64,000 nucleotides of DNA. It comes from Kitasatospora paranensis (GTDB lineage Bacteria; Actinomycetota; Actinomycetes; Streptomycetales; Streptomycetaceae). The translations under genes were made by a program, and so were the position numbers. The notes below the pieces were generated by a model that saw only the letters and a program-made list of their open reading frames with translations, was not told the origin of the DNA and ran no database searches. The DNA lies in NCBI RefSeq assembly GCF_039544005.1, contig NZ_BAABKV010000001.1, positions 2,914,001-2,978,000 on the forward strand, written 5' to 3'. Of this stretch, positions 49,497-60,063 are shown piece after piece (position 1 is the first letter of the stretch; each line of letters starts with the position of its first letter).

Positions 49497-50061
49497 GGCT
49501 CGGTCTCCTCGCACACGGTTGACCTAACGCCGGAGAACATACCCATTTCAAAGGCGTTGTCGCGGCCCCAATAGGCCGTATGAGCTCAGGGACCAGCCCG
49601 CACCCGACAGATCGAATGCCCGGCGAGGCGTTCACCTCTGTTGCTGAAATCGTCCGGCTGACGCTAGCGATCGTTCAAGTAGTGAACACAGCGAAACCTG
49701 AAGATCACATCCGGGCCACGGAGAGTAGCGCCCGATCGTCCGCCCTGTTGCCCCGGTTTGATTTCCTGCACCCACGCACGCGGATCGGCGCGAACCCCCT
49801 TCGGGAAGCGATTCACCCCGCCGACGCCTCCACGCAACCCTGACGATCCGTCCGGAGGCCAGCTTATGTGGCAAGCGTCACGGACACATCTCAACACCCG
49901 GGCGTACCTCACCTACGCCCTCGACTACCCGGCGTCGACGGATGGTCGCTTCTGCGTGACGGAAATCCGCCACAAAGGAGCCCTCTTGGCCAGATCGTCC
50001 AAGAGAGCCGGGCCGTATCGGCAGGCCCCGCATCGGCGCCGATCTGTACCTGACGTACAGA
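49497..50061. other. long intergenic region upstream of ppdK
   Basis: 565 bases between dus and ppdK, both on the minus strand. It holds a probable ppdK promoter and several inverted repeats: GTTCA-N5-TGAAC (49673-49687) and GGGCGTA-N7-TACGCCC (49900-49920). Open frames here have no recognisable domain and I do not support a gene. Confidence 0.45.
49522..49551 (-). promoter_or_regulatory. candidate ppdK promoter
   Basis: On the minus strand TTGAAA (49551-49546) is followed after 18 bases by TTAGGT (49527-49522), about 26 bases before the GTG start, with the ribosome-binding site GAGGAG between. The -35 is good, the -10 weak. Confidence 0.4.
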
Positions 50062-50063
50062 TC
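50041..50063. promoter_or_regulatory. inverted repeat at the 3' end of dus
   Basis: GATCTGTAC, five bases, GTACAGATC: a perfect 9-5-9 repeat beginning two bases inside the dus stop codon. It is less GC-rich than the other hairpins here, so it may be an operator-like site rather than the terminator. Confidence 0.45.
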
Positions 50064-51242
50064 ACCCGCCGGATGTGTCCGATTCGGCGTCATCGCCCGG
50101 GCGCGCGCAGTCGTACGGATCGTCCAACCACCCCTCGGGGAGCACGACCCGGTTGTTCCCGCTCGTCCGCCCGCGCGGACCGTCGGCCCCGGCCGGCCAG
50201 ACCTGATCGGACTCGACCAGCGCCAGCGTCTCCGCCAGCTCGGCCAGCGAGCCGGAGTTGGCCAGCCGCACCCGCAGCTCCGAGCCCACCGAGAAGCCCT
50301 TGGTGTACCAGGCCACGTGCTTGCGGAAGTCGATCACACCGCGGGCCTCGTCGCCGATCCACTCCCCCAGCAGCTGGGCGTGCCGGACCATGGCCCGGGC
50401 CACCTCCCCGAAGGTCGGGCGCGCGTGGTCGACCTCGCCCTCGAAGACCGCGACCAGATCCTTGAAGAGCCACGGGCGGCCGAGGCAGCCGCGGCCGACG
50501 ACGACACCGTCGCAGCCGGTCTCGCGCATCATCCGGAGCGCGTCGTCGGCCGACCAGATGTCGCCGTTGCCGAGCACCGGGATCTCTGCCGGAACGGACT
50601 CCTCAGCCGGGCGATGGCCGACCAGTCGGCCGTGCCCCCGTAGTGCTGCGCCGCGGTGCGGCCGTGCAGGGCAATCGCCGAGACGCCCTCCTCCGCACCG
50701 ATCCGCCCGGCGTCCAGGAACGTCAGGTGGTCGTCGTCGATGCCCTTGCGCATCTTCATCGTCACCGGGAGGTCCCCCGCGTTGGCGACCGCCTCGCGCA
50801 GGATGTCGCGCAGCAGGTTCCGCTTGTACGGAAGCGCCGACCCGCCGCCCTTGCGGGTGACCTTGGGCACGGGGCAGCCGAAGTTGAGGTCGATGTGGTC
50901 GGCCAGGCCCTCGTCGGCGATCATCCGGGCGGCCTTGCCGACCGTCACCGGATCCACGCCGTAGAGCTGGATCGACCGGGGCTTCTCGCTCGGGTCGAAC
51001 CTGATCAGCTGCATCGTCTTGGCATTGCGCTCGACCAGCGCCCGGGTGGTGATCATCTCGGAGACGTAGAGCCCCTTGCCCCCGCTCTGCTCCCGGCAGA
51101 GCGTCCGGAACGGCGCGTTGGTGATCCCTGCCATGGGCGCCAGCACGACGGGCGGCCACACCTGCATCGGACCGATGTTCAACGGTGCGAACTCGGGAGC
51201 CGTGGTCGGGGCGGCGTCGGCGGTGTCAGGCGTGCTGGTCAT
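50062..51242 (-). CDS. dusB: tRNA-dihydrouridine synthase (frame interrupted once)
   Basis: Rejoined length 393 residues. FMN-binding TIM barrel of the Dus family: VVLAPMAGITNAPFR, IDLNFGCPVPKVTRKGGGSA with catalytic Cys123, VTMKMRKGIDDDH, IALHGRTAAQHYGG and VLGNGDIWSADDALRMM. It reduces uridines in the tRNA D-loop using NADPH. The frame changes near 50601-50602, where one missing base restores ARLRESVPAEIPVLG. The dusB label follows the common annotation for actinobacteria; the exact subfamily cannot be fixed from motifs alone. Confidence 0.88.
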
Positions 51243-51341
51243 GCGCGGCAGTCCTCAGCAAGGGGGAATCGGGACTCTCCATTCTCCCTCACCCCGACGG
51301 CGGCTCCGGAACTCGGCCGCCCGGCACGGGCGCGGCCCGGC

Positions 51342-52244
51342 TCAGGAGGACCCGGCGAGCCCGTCGAGGGCCCGCCGGGTCGCGTCGTCCTGCGGGGTGT
51401 AGGCGACCAGCCGGTGGCTGGGCCGGGGCCCCAGCCACAGATTGGTGTACTCGAAGCGCAGCAGGCCGACCTCGGGGAGCAGGAACCGCTTCAGCCCGTT
51501 GCCCAGGCCCGCGACCTCGTGCTGCTGCCAGGCGGCCTCGAACGCGGGGGAGGCCTTGCGCAGCCTGACCACGAGCGTCTTCCAGGCGGGCTCCGCGCCG
51601 TGGTCCGCCATCGCGGCCCTGAACCGCGCCACCAGGCTGGGCTGCGCCTCGTCGATGTCGACCAGCGAGCGCTGGAAGGTCGACTCCGTGAACGCCAGCC
51701 ACATCAGGTTCCGGTCCTCGAACGGCAGCCGGTCGAGGTCGCCGACGATCCACGTGTACGCGCGGTTGTAGGCCAGCACGTCGTACCGGTTGTTCAGGAC
51801 CGCCGCGGGCATCGGCTCCAGCTGCGTGAGCAGCAGCCGGACGGCGGGTGTCACGGTGGCGCACTCGACCACCGGGGCCGGGTCGTCCGAGCCGGCCAGG
51901 ACGAAGAGGTGGGCCCGCTCCGTCGGGTCGAGCAGCAGGGCCCGGGCCACCGACTGCAGCACCTGGGCCGAGACCTGGATGTCCCGACCCTGTTCGAGCC
52001 AGGTGTACCAGGTGACCCCCACGGCGGCGAGCTGGGCGACCTCCTCGCGGCGCAGCCCGGGTGTGCGGCGGCGTCCCGTCACGGGGAGGCCCACCTGTTC
52101 GGGCGAGATCCGCTCCCGCCTGCTGCGCAGGAACGCCGCCAGCTCCTGCCGCCGCACCGCCGCGGGCCGATCCGCGGCAGGCCGATCCGCGGCAGGCCGG
52201 GCGGCGGTCGTCGGTGCGGGCACAGGGGCGGTCGTGGTAGCCAT
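51342..52244 (-). CDS. XRE-type regulator with MmyB-like ligand domain
   Basis: 300 residues. After a Pro/Ala-rich start with repeated AADRP units, the HTH (RRTPGLRREEVAQLAAVGVT, then WYTWLEQGR) and the MmyB-like domain (LDPTERAHLFVLAG, AVLNNRYDVLAYNRA, NLMWLAFTE) give the standard actinobacterial pattern. These proteins bind small hydrophobic ligands, often fatty acids. ATG 52244 is used; ATG 52256 is an alternative. It is divergent from an MFS gene, the usual regulator and target pair. Confidence 0.88.
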   Translation of the reverse strand: MATTTAPVPAPTTAARPAADRPAADRPAAVRRQELAAFLRSRRERISPEQVGLPVTGRRRTPGLRREEVAQLAAVGVTWYTWLEQGRDIQVSAQVLQSVARALLLDPTERAHLFVLAGSDDPAPVVECATVTPAVRLLLTQLEPMPAAVLNNRYDVLAYNRAYTWIVGDLDRLPFEDRNLMWLAFTESTFQRSLVDIDEAQPSLVARFRAAMADHGAEPAWKTLVVRLRKASPAFEAAWQQHEVAGLGNGLKRFLLPEVGLLRFEYTNLWLGPRPSHRLVAYTPQDDATRRALDGLAGSS

Positions 52245-52309
52245 GGTGCCCAGCATGCGCCGTGTCCGAGCCGGTTGCCAGGTGTTCGTGATACCCGGAT
52301 AAACACTCT

Positions 52310-52319
52310 CTGGTACCAG
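52310..52319. promoter_or_regulatory. short palindrome between the regulator and MFS genes
   Basis: CTGGTACCAG is a perfect 10-bp palindrome 28 bases before the MFS start. It may be the operator of the divergent XRE regulator, but it is short enough to occur by chance. Confidence 0.3.
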
Positions 52320-52346
52320 GTTCTCCGATGGCGGATCGTCGTGGTC

Positions 52347-53776
52347 GTGACCCAGCAACTGACTCTTCCGCGGATCGCCGCCCCCGGCCCGGCCAAGCCG
52401 TCGCTCGGGGTGGCGGGCCTCGTCACCGTTCTCCTCGGCGCCTTCCTCCCGATGCTCGACTTCTTCATCGTGAACGTCGCGCTCCCCACCATCGACCACG
52501 ATCTGGCCGCCGGGCCGGCCGTGCTGGAGCTCGTCGCGGCGGGCTACGGCATCGCCTTCGCCGTCCTGCTGGTCCTGGGCGGCAGGCTCGGCGACGCGTT
52601 CGGACGGCGGCGGCTGTTCGTCGTCGGCGCCGCCGCGTTCGCGCTGACCTCGCTGGCCTGCGGCATCGCGCCGACGGCCTGGGCCCTGGTGGCGGCCCGG
52701 GTGGCCCAGGGCGCCTCCGCCGCTCTCCTGCTGCCCCAGGTCCTGGCCGGCATCACCGCCACCCTCTCCGGTCCGCAGCGCGCCCGGGCCCTCGGCATCT
52801 ACGGTGCGGTCGGCGGCGTCTCCGTCGTCATCGGCCAGGTGCTGGGCGGGATGATGATCTCCGCCGACCTGTTCGGCACCGGCTGGCGGGCGGTGTTCCT
52901 GCTCAACGTCCCGTTCGCGCTGATCACGGCCGCCCTGGCCGTCCGGTACGTCCCGGAGAGCCGGGCCCCCGGGCCGCGGGGGTGGACCTGCCCGGCACCG
53001 GCCTGCTGACCGCCGCGCTGCTCTCGCTGTTCGTTCCGCTGATGGAGGGGCGGGCGATCGGGTGGCCGCTGTGGACGTGGGTCTCGCTGGGCGCGTTCCC
53101 GTTCCTCGCCGCGGGCTTCGTCCGGACGGAGCGGCGCGCGGAGCGGGCGGGCCGTGTCCCGCTGGTCCCGCTGTCCCTGCTGCGGATCCCCGAGATGCGC
53201 CGGGGTCTCGGCATCGCCCTTCCGTTCTTCACCGGCTTCGGCGGCTTCATGTTCGTCGTCGCGATCATGCTGCAGCAGGGCCTGCGGCTCGGTCCGGTGG
53301 CGGCGGGGTGGGCCCTGGTGCCGATGGCCACCGGCTACTTCGCGGCCTCGCTGTCGGGCCCGCGGCTGATCGGCCGGTTCGGCAGTCGGGTGATCACCGC
53401 CGGGGCGGTCGTCCAGGGCACCGGCCTGATCGTCCTCATCACCACGGTCCTCGCCGACGGGGCCGGCCTCACCCCGCTGCGGATGCTGCCGGGCGTGGCA
53501 CTGGCCGGCATCGGCCAGGGCCTGATCGGCACGCCGCTGTTCCGGGTGGTGCTGTCGAAAGTCCCGGCCGAGCGGGCCGGGGTCGGCAGCGGTGTCCTGG
53601 CGACCGCGCAGCAGTCCAGCCTGGCCCTGGGGGTGGCGACACTCGGCACACTGTTCCTCGCGCTGGCGCCGGGGCTCGGGATGACCCGTGCGCTGGCGCT
53701 CGTCCTGACGATCCAGGTGGGCGGGTCGCTGGTGATCGCCCTGCTGAGTTCGCGGCTGCCCCGCTCGGTCGGATGA
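52347..53776 (+). CDS. MFS drug-efflux transporter, 14-helix DHA2 type (frame interrupted once)
   Basis: Rejoined length 476 residues. Hydrophobic segments throughout, with the DHA2 signatures: motif with LDFFIVNVALPTIDHDL, motif A GGRLGDAFGRRRLF and the helix-5 motif IGQVLGGMMI. It probably exports drugs or toxic metabolites using the proton gradient. GTG 52347 is chosen because homologues start close to it; GTG 52341 is an alternative. One base is missing at G-run 52978-52982; restored, the text reads PGPRGVDLPGTGLL. Expression is probably controlled by the divergent regulator. Confidence 0.86.
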
Positions 53777-53805
53777 CGGGCGGCGGGTCGGCGGGTCGGC
53801 AGTCC

Positions 53806-53873
53806 GGTCGGCCGGTCGGCCGGTCGGCCGGTCGGCCGGTCGGCCGGTCGGCCGGTCGGTCGGCCGGTCGGCC
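53806..53873. repeat. tandem 8-bp repeat (GGTCGGCC)
   Basis: Eight full copies of GGTCGGCC run head to tail, with one broken copy (GGTC) after the sixth. They lie 30 bases after the MFS stop and 66 before the NADAR start. Imperfect GGTCGGC units continue the pattern upstream. Each unit contains the palindrome GGCC; the array is not in a supported gene. Confidence 0.85.
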
Positions 53874-53938
53874 GACCCGGACGAGGGGCGGCCGGAAAAC
53901 CGGCAGCCTGCCGTCGGCGAGGGTGAAAGCATGCCGAC

Positions 53939-54520
53939 ATGACGACAATTCCGCCCGGCGATCCGACCGACACCCGGACCCGCGACGAACTGGCGGCCGT
54001 GGTGCAGGCCGGCGCCCGGCCCAAGTACCTCCTGTTCTGGGGCCACCGTGCCGAGCCGGACGGGCGGATCGGCGCAGGTTCGCTCAGCCAGTGGTGGCCG
54101 GCGACGTTCACGGTCGACGGCGTGGTGTACCGGTCGGCCGAGCACTGGATGATGGCCGGCAAGGCACGGCTCTTCGGTGACGAGGAGGCCTGCGAGCGGA
54201 TCCTCGCCGCCCGGACCCCGGCCGAGGCGAAGAACCTCGGCCGGCTGGTGCGCGGATTCGACGACGCGCTCTGGGTGTCCGAACGCTTCGATCTGGTCGT
54301 CCGGGGCAACGTCGCGAAGTTCGGTCAGGACGACGCCCTGCGGGCCTACCTCCTGGGGACGGCGCGGCGGGTGCTGGTGGAGGCCAGCCCGCTCGACCGA
54401 CTGTGGGGCATCGGTCTCGCTGCGGACCACGACCACGCGACGGCGCCCCACCACTGGCGCGGCCTCAACCTGCTGGGCTTCGCGCTGATGGAGGCGCGGG
54501 CCCGGATCGCGGCCGCCTGA
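53939..54520 (+). CDS. NADAR-domain protein (YbiA-like)
   Basis: 193 residues. The NADAR domain covers nearly all of it: YLLFWGHRAE, LSQWWPATFTVDGVVYRSAE with HWMMAGKARLF, and the late WGIGLAADH, HHWRGLNLLGFALM. NADAR proteins are N-glycosidases acting on ribose-linked bases; members remove ADP-ribose from guanine, and YbiA-type members hydrolyse riboflavin intermediates. The conserved Glu and Trp residues of the pocket are present. It is followed by an unrecognised gene 235 bp downstream in the same direction. Confidence 0.88.
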   Translation: MTTIPPGDPTDTRTRDELAAVVQAGARPKYLLFWGHRAEPDGRIGAGSLSQWWPATFTVDGVVYRSAEHWMMAGKARLFGDEEACERILAARTPAEAKNLGRLVRGFDDALWVSERFDLVVRGNVAKFGQDDALRAYLLGTARRVLVEASPLDRLWGIGLAADHDHATAPHHWRGLNLLGFALMEARARIAAA

Positions 54521-54755
54521 GCCCGGCCGCCGACGCGACGCGCGGCGGCGTCCAGCGGCCCGCCCGAGCCGCCCGCCCGAGCCGCCCGCTGTGGCCCGGC
54601 GGCACCAACCCGGTTTCCTGGCAGCACCGTTGGCCGAAAGACAGCGGACTCATGCCCGTAACACGCCTGCCGTATCGGCCCGCCAGGATGGCTCGGAGTC
54701 AGAGCCGGGGGCCTGTCGGGAGGCTCCCGCGGCGGAGAGGGCTGGTCGGGCGGCG

Positions 54756-56370
54756 ATGACGGTGCAGGAGCTGGGAGCGACCACGGCGGACATCCGGGCG
54801 ATGCGCGGCGAGTTGGACGAACTGCTGCGGGCCCGGCAGTACGCGACCCACCGCGAGCGGCGACTGGCCGAGGCCGTCCGGACCGCGAGCGAGCCGGACC
54901 TGGCGCACGGGTACGCGCAGCCGCACCGGAGCCCGGACCCGGATCTGGTGCGCCAACTCCGGCAGGCACAGACCCTGCGCGAAGGCCTCGGCACTCGGTG
55001 CCTGGAGCTGAGCGAGCGGCTGCTCGCCCTGGAGGACCTGCTGCGGCAGTCCGGCCCGGGGGGCCAGGACCAGCTGGACCCCCACCTGCAGACCCGGCGT
55101 CAGACCGCGGCTCCTCCGCCCGCGCAGGGCGGGCAGGGCGGCCAGGGAGCGGTGCTGCGGCCCGAGGCCGCACCCGGCGCCCCCACCGTCACGTCGCCCG
55201 CATCCGGCCGGCAGCGGCCGACGGGCGCCCGGTTCGGCGGCGCCTTCCAGGGACACGCTCCGGCCCGGGCATCGGCCGCGGCCCCGCCCGGTCTCGCCGG
55301 GCCGGTCACCACCGATCCGGTCGGCCCGCCGTCGGCCGTGGGGGAGGTGCCCCCGGCGGCCGCGCCGATGCGTGGCGCCCGCTTCGGCGGAATCCGTCCC
55401 GCCGCGGACGGCCTCGACGACGCTGCCCGGCAGACCCGGGACTCCCGGCCCGGCACGCCGTCCGGATCACGCGCGGCGACCGCCGCGCGTGGGGCCGACG
55501 ACGCCACGCCTGCGCCGCGCGATCCCCGGGACATCTCGGCCCTGGCCGCCCGGATCGCCGACCTGCACCGGCGGGGCGCGGCGCAGGAGTCCGCGGCGGT
55601 GACCGCCCAGGCGTCCGTCACCCTGGCCCCGTCCGATGTCGTGGGCCTGGCCGGGCTGTTGCGCACGGGCGGCCCGTACGGCGCGTCCGGCTACCTGGTG
55701 CGGGCCGCCGCGCACGGGCCGGCCCGGCAGGCGGCGGACACGCTGGCGGAGCTCCGTCGCGTGGGGCTGGTCGACGAGGCCGCGGAGCTGTTCCACGCGC
55801 TGTGGGGGCTGCCGGCGGCGGGGCTGCCGGGTCTGCTGGCCGCACTGGAGCGGGCCGGGCAGGCCGCCGACGGGCAGACGCTGCTGTGGGAGTGGGCGTC
55901 CGCTCCCCCGGCGGAGTTGGCCGACCTCTCCTTCCGGCTCGCGGCGGCCGGACGGGACGGCGATGTCCGCAGTCTGCTGCGCCAGACCGCCGGCCGCTCG
56001 ATCGCCGAGGTGGCGGCCACCGTGCACGTGCTGGACGACCGGTCCGCCGGCGGCGAGGGCGGTCGCCCCGGTCCGGGCCCGGTGGCCGCCCCCGCCGCGG
56101 ACGGGGGCCGACCCGGTCGGCGGGTCGGGGGTGTCCGCGTCCCTGGCGTCCGTACTGGTGCGGGAGGTGGTGAGGATGCGTTCGGCGTCCGATGTCGGCG
56201 GGTTCGCGGCCGCCGTCGCCGACCGGCCGGCGCTCTACCGCGTGCTGCTCGACGCCGTGGCGACGCTGGACGACGGGCGGTCGCGCAACGCTCTCGCGGC
56301 ACTCCGGTCGGCCGGCCTCCCGACCTCGCCTCCCCCGGCCCGCACCGCCCGTTCACGCGGCCGTCGCTGA
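54756..56370 (+). CDS. unrecognised Ala/Gly-rich protein with coiled coil and GARFGG repeats (frame interrupted once)
   Basis: Rejoined length about 537 residues. Residues 1-110 are a charged helical region likely to form a coiled coil (IRAMRGELDELLRARQYATH, CLELSERLLALEDLL). A disordered Pro/Gly/Gln-rich part has two GARFGG motifs about 56 residues apart. From about 240 a helical Ala/Leu-rich domain follows (LVRAAAHGPARQAADTLAEL, ELFHALWGLPAAGLPGLLAA). No signal peptide or known family. The frame changes at G-run 56103-56107, where one extra base seems present; removing it gives ADGADPVGGSGVSASLASVL and an ending at 56370. Function unknown. Confidence 0.65.
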
Positions 56371-56427
56371 CTCCGGACGACAACCACCGGCCACGGATGC
56401 GGGCCCGCCCCGTGCCCCGGCACACCT

Positions 56428-56481
56428 CGGCCCCTTCGCCGCGTCCCGCACGGCGAGGTGCGGGACGCGGCGAAGGGGCCG
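56428..56481. terminator. very strong bidirectional terminator
   Basis: A perfect 23-bp stem (56428-56450 with 56459-56481) with an 8-base loop between the convergent orphan gene and glyS. Confidence 0.8.
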
Positions 56482-56519
56482 GAGGGGGCGCCGACGGATC
56501 GGGCGTCAGCCGTTCGGCA

Positions 56520-57902
<1,383 letters not shown>

Positions 57903-58093
57903 AGTGCTCTCTTCATAACGACGGCACGGTCAGGGCACGGCTGGTTGCACGCACCCGAATACCTCAGGTTACCGGGAGCCCGGGGAGGGCGTTCAAATCG
58001 ATATCGACCGTCCGCCGGGCGGCGGCACGGCCTGCGGACGCCGGGGGAGGGTTGGGGGCCGGCCCACGGTCGGCCGTCACCCAATCGGGTGAG

Positions 58094-58131
58094 TTGACAA
58101 TCATTTCCACATAACATGAGAATGGTTGTCA
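58094..58131 (+). promoter_or_regulatory. znu promoter with two Zur boxes
   Basis: TTGACA (58094-58099) and GAGAAT (58118-58123) are spaced by 18 bases and point to transcription starting at or next to ATG 58131. Two 15-base Zur-type palindromes overlap it: TGACAATCATTTCCA (58095-58109) over the -35 and TGAGAATGGTTGTCA (58117-58131) over the -10 and start codon. Confidence 0.75.
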
Positions 58132-59162
58132 TGACGATCCTGCGACGCCGCGGCCCGCGCCGGCCCACCGACCGGATGCCCGCCGACCGGACGGCCGCGG
58201 ACACCCGCGACCGCAGCACCGGCCGGATATCCGCCGGCGCCGCGGTGTCCCTGACGGCCGCCGCCCTGGCGGCGGCGCTCACCCTCACCGCCTGCGGCGG
58301 GACGAGCAGCGCCGAGGACGCACAGGGCCGGCTCCGGGTGGTCGCGTCGTTCTACCCGATGGAGTTCCTCGCCTCGCAGATCGGCGGCGACCACGTGAAG
58401 GTGACCGACCTCACGGCCGCCGGCGTCGAGCCCCACGACCTCGAACTCACCGCCAAGCAGGTCGGAGCCGTCCAGCAGGCCGGCGCCGTCCTCTACCTCA
58501 AGGGCCTGCAGCCGACCGTCGACCGGGCGGTCGCCCAGTCCCACTCCCGGCACGTGATCGACGCCACCGCGGCCTCCCCGCTGGTCGACCACCACCTCGA
58601 CGAGGGCACCACCGACGAGGCCGGCCACGAGCACGCCGGGCCGACCGGCGACCCGCACATCTGGCTCGACCCGGCCCGGTACGCGGCCGTCGCCCGGGCC
58701 GTCGGTGCGGAGTTCGCCAAGGCGGACCCGGCGCACGCCGCGGACTACGCGAAGAACACCACCGACCTCGTGGGCCGGCTCGGCACGCTCGACGCGGAGT
58801 TCCGCGACGGGCTCAAGGGTGTCCGGGGCAAGTCCTTCGTCACCAGCCACGCCGCCTTCGGCTACCTCGCCGACCACTACGGCATCGACCAGATCGCGAT
58901 CAGCGGCGTCGACCCCGAGGCCGAGCCCACTCCGGCCCGGCTCGCCTCCATCCAGAAGGCGGCCAAGGGGAACGGCGTCACCACGATCTTCTTCGAGAGC
59001 CTGGTGAGCCCGGCCCTCGCCGAGAGCGTGGCCCGGGACCTCGGCCTGAGGACCGCCGTCCTGGACCCGCTGGAGGGTGTCAAGAACGGCCGCGGCGACT
59101 ACTTCTCGATCATGCATCAGAACCTGACCAACCTGCGGGCCGCGCTCGGCGCCACCAGCTGA
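58131..59162 (+). CDS. znuA: zinc ABC transporter substrate-binding lipoprotein
   Basis: 343 residues from ATG 58131 (ATG 58116 is an alternative that would lie inside the -10). The Arg-rich n-region, hydrophobic core and lipobox TLTAC give a lipoprotein. Cluster A-I domain: VASFYPMEFLASQIGGDHV, zinc His in GVEPHDLEL, a His-rich loop (VDHHLDEGTTDEAGHEHAG), DPHIWLDPARY and FVTSHAAFGYLA. It captures Zn2+ outside the membrane and delivers it to ZnuBC. Two Zur boxes cover its promoter. Confidence 0.92.
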   Translation: MTILRRRGPRRPTDRMPADRTAADTRDRSTGRISAGAAVSLTAAALAAALTLTACGGTSSAEDAQGRLRVVASFYPMEFLASQIGGDHVKVTDLTAAGVEPHDLELTAKQVGAVQQAGAVLYLKGLQPTVDRAVAQSHSRHVIDATAASPLVDHHLDEGTTDEAGHEHAGPTGDPHIWLDPARYAAVARAVGAEFAKADPAHAADYAKNTTDLVGRLGTLDAEFRDGLKGVRGKSFVTSHAAFGYLADHYGIDQIAISGVDPEAEPTPARLASIQKAAKGNGVTTIFFESLVSPALAESVARDLGLRTAVLDPLEGVKNGRGDYFSIMHQNLTNLRAALGATS

Positions 59163-59176
59163 CGGGACACCACGCC

Positions 59177-60063
59177 ATGAGCTCTGTCATCCCCCCACCC
59201 GCGCCGGCCCCCGTCGGGACGGCATCGACGACCCCCTCCGCGGAACCCCTCCCGGCCCGGGCCACCTCCCCCGGACGCCGCCGGGCGCGACCGCACCCGG
59301 CACACCGCCCGCCGCTCCGGCGGTCCGCCTGACGGACGCGGTGGCCTCGGTCGGCGGGCGGCCCGTGCTGCGCGGGGTCGACCTCACCGTCGGCCCGGGC
59401 GAGGTGGTGGCCCTGCTCGGCGCCAACGGCTCCGGCAAGTCGACCACCGTCAAGGCCGTGATCGGCGCCGTCCCGCTGGACGCCGGCGCGCTGGAGCTCT
59501 TCGGCACCCCGTACGGCCGGTTCCGGTCCTGGCGCCGGATCGGCTACGTGCCGCAGCGCACCACCGCCGCCGGCGGGGTGCCCGCCACCGTCCGCGAGGT
59601 GGTCTCCACCGGACGGCTGCCGCAGCACCGGCTGGGCCCGTTCCGCCGTCGCGACCGCTCCGCGGTCGACCGGGCGCTCGCCGCCGTGGGCATGCTGGAC
59701 CGGGCCGAGGACGGCGTGGCGGGGCTCTCCGGCGGGCAGCACCAGCGGGTGCTGATCGCCCGTGCGCTGGTCGGCGAGCCCGACCTGCTGATCATGGACG
59801 AGCCGATGGCCGGTGTGGACGTCACCAGCCAGCAGGTGCTCGCCGACATCCTGCGCCGCGAGGTCGGGCGCGGCTGCGCCGTCCTGCTCGTCCTGCACGA
59901 ACTGGGGCCGCTGGAGTCGCTGATCGACCGCGCCGTGGTGCTGCGCGACGGCTGCGTGGCGCACGACGGGCCGCCGCCCGAGAGCGTCGGACAGCACGCC
60001 CTGCCCGGCCACGACCACGTCCACCCGCACGCCGACCCGACTCCCCCTGGACTGCTGGCATGA
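59177..60063 (+). CDS. znuC: zinc ABC transporter ATP-binding protein (frame interrupted once)
   Basis: Rejoined length 295 residues. The start ATG 59177 gives a Pro/Ala-rich leader that changes frame at C-run 59268-59272 and then reads APAVRLTDAVASVGGRPVL into the ATPase: Walker A LLGANGSGKSTTV, Q-loop YVPQR, signature LSGGQHQR, Walker B LLIMDEPMAGVD and H-loop LVLHELG. The tail has several His (HDHVHPHADP). Without the repair the protein would have to start internally at GTG 59341, already inside the first strand of the domain. It couples to znuB by an ATGA overlap. Confidence 0.87.

Noticed and set aside
49580..50061. Small open frames in the gap between dus and ppdK
   Set aside because: They lack a good ribosome-binding site, domain similarity or a GC pattern by codon position typical of genes here.
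53806..53873. CRISPR-like array
   Set aside because: The 8-bp units are contiguous with no spacers, and no cas genes are present.
58116..58130. znuA starting at ATG 58116
   Set aside because: That ATG overlaps the presumed -10 and Zur box; ATG 58131 coincides with the predicted transcription start and still leaves a normal lipoprotein signal.
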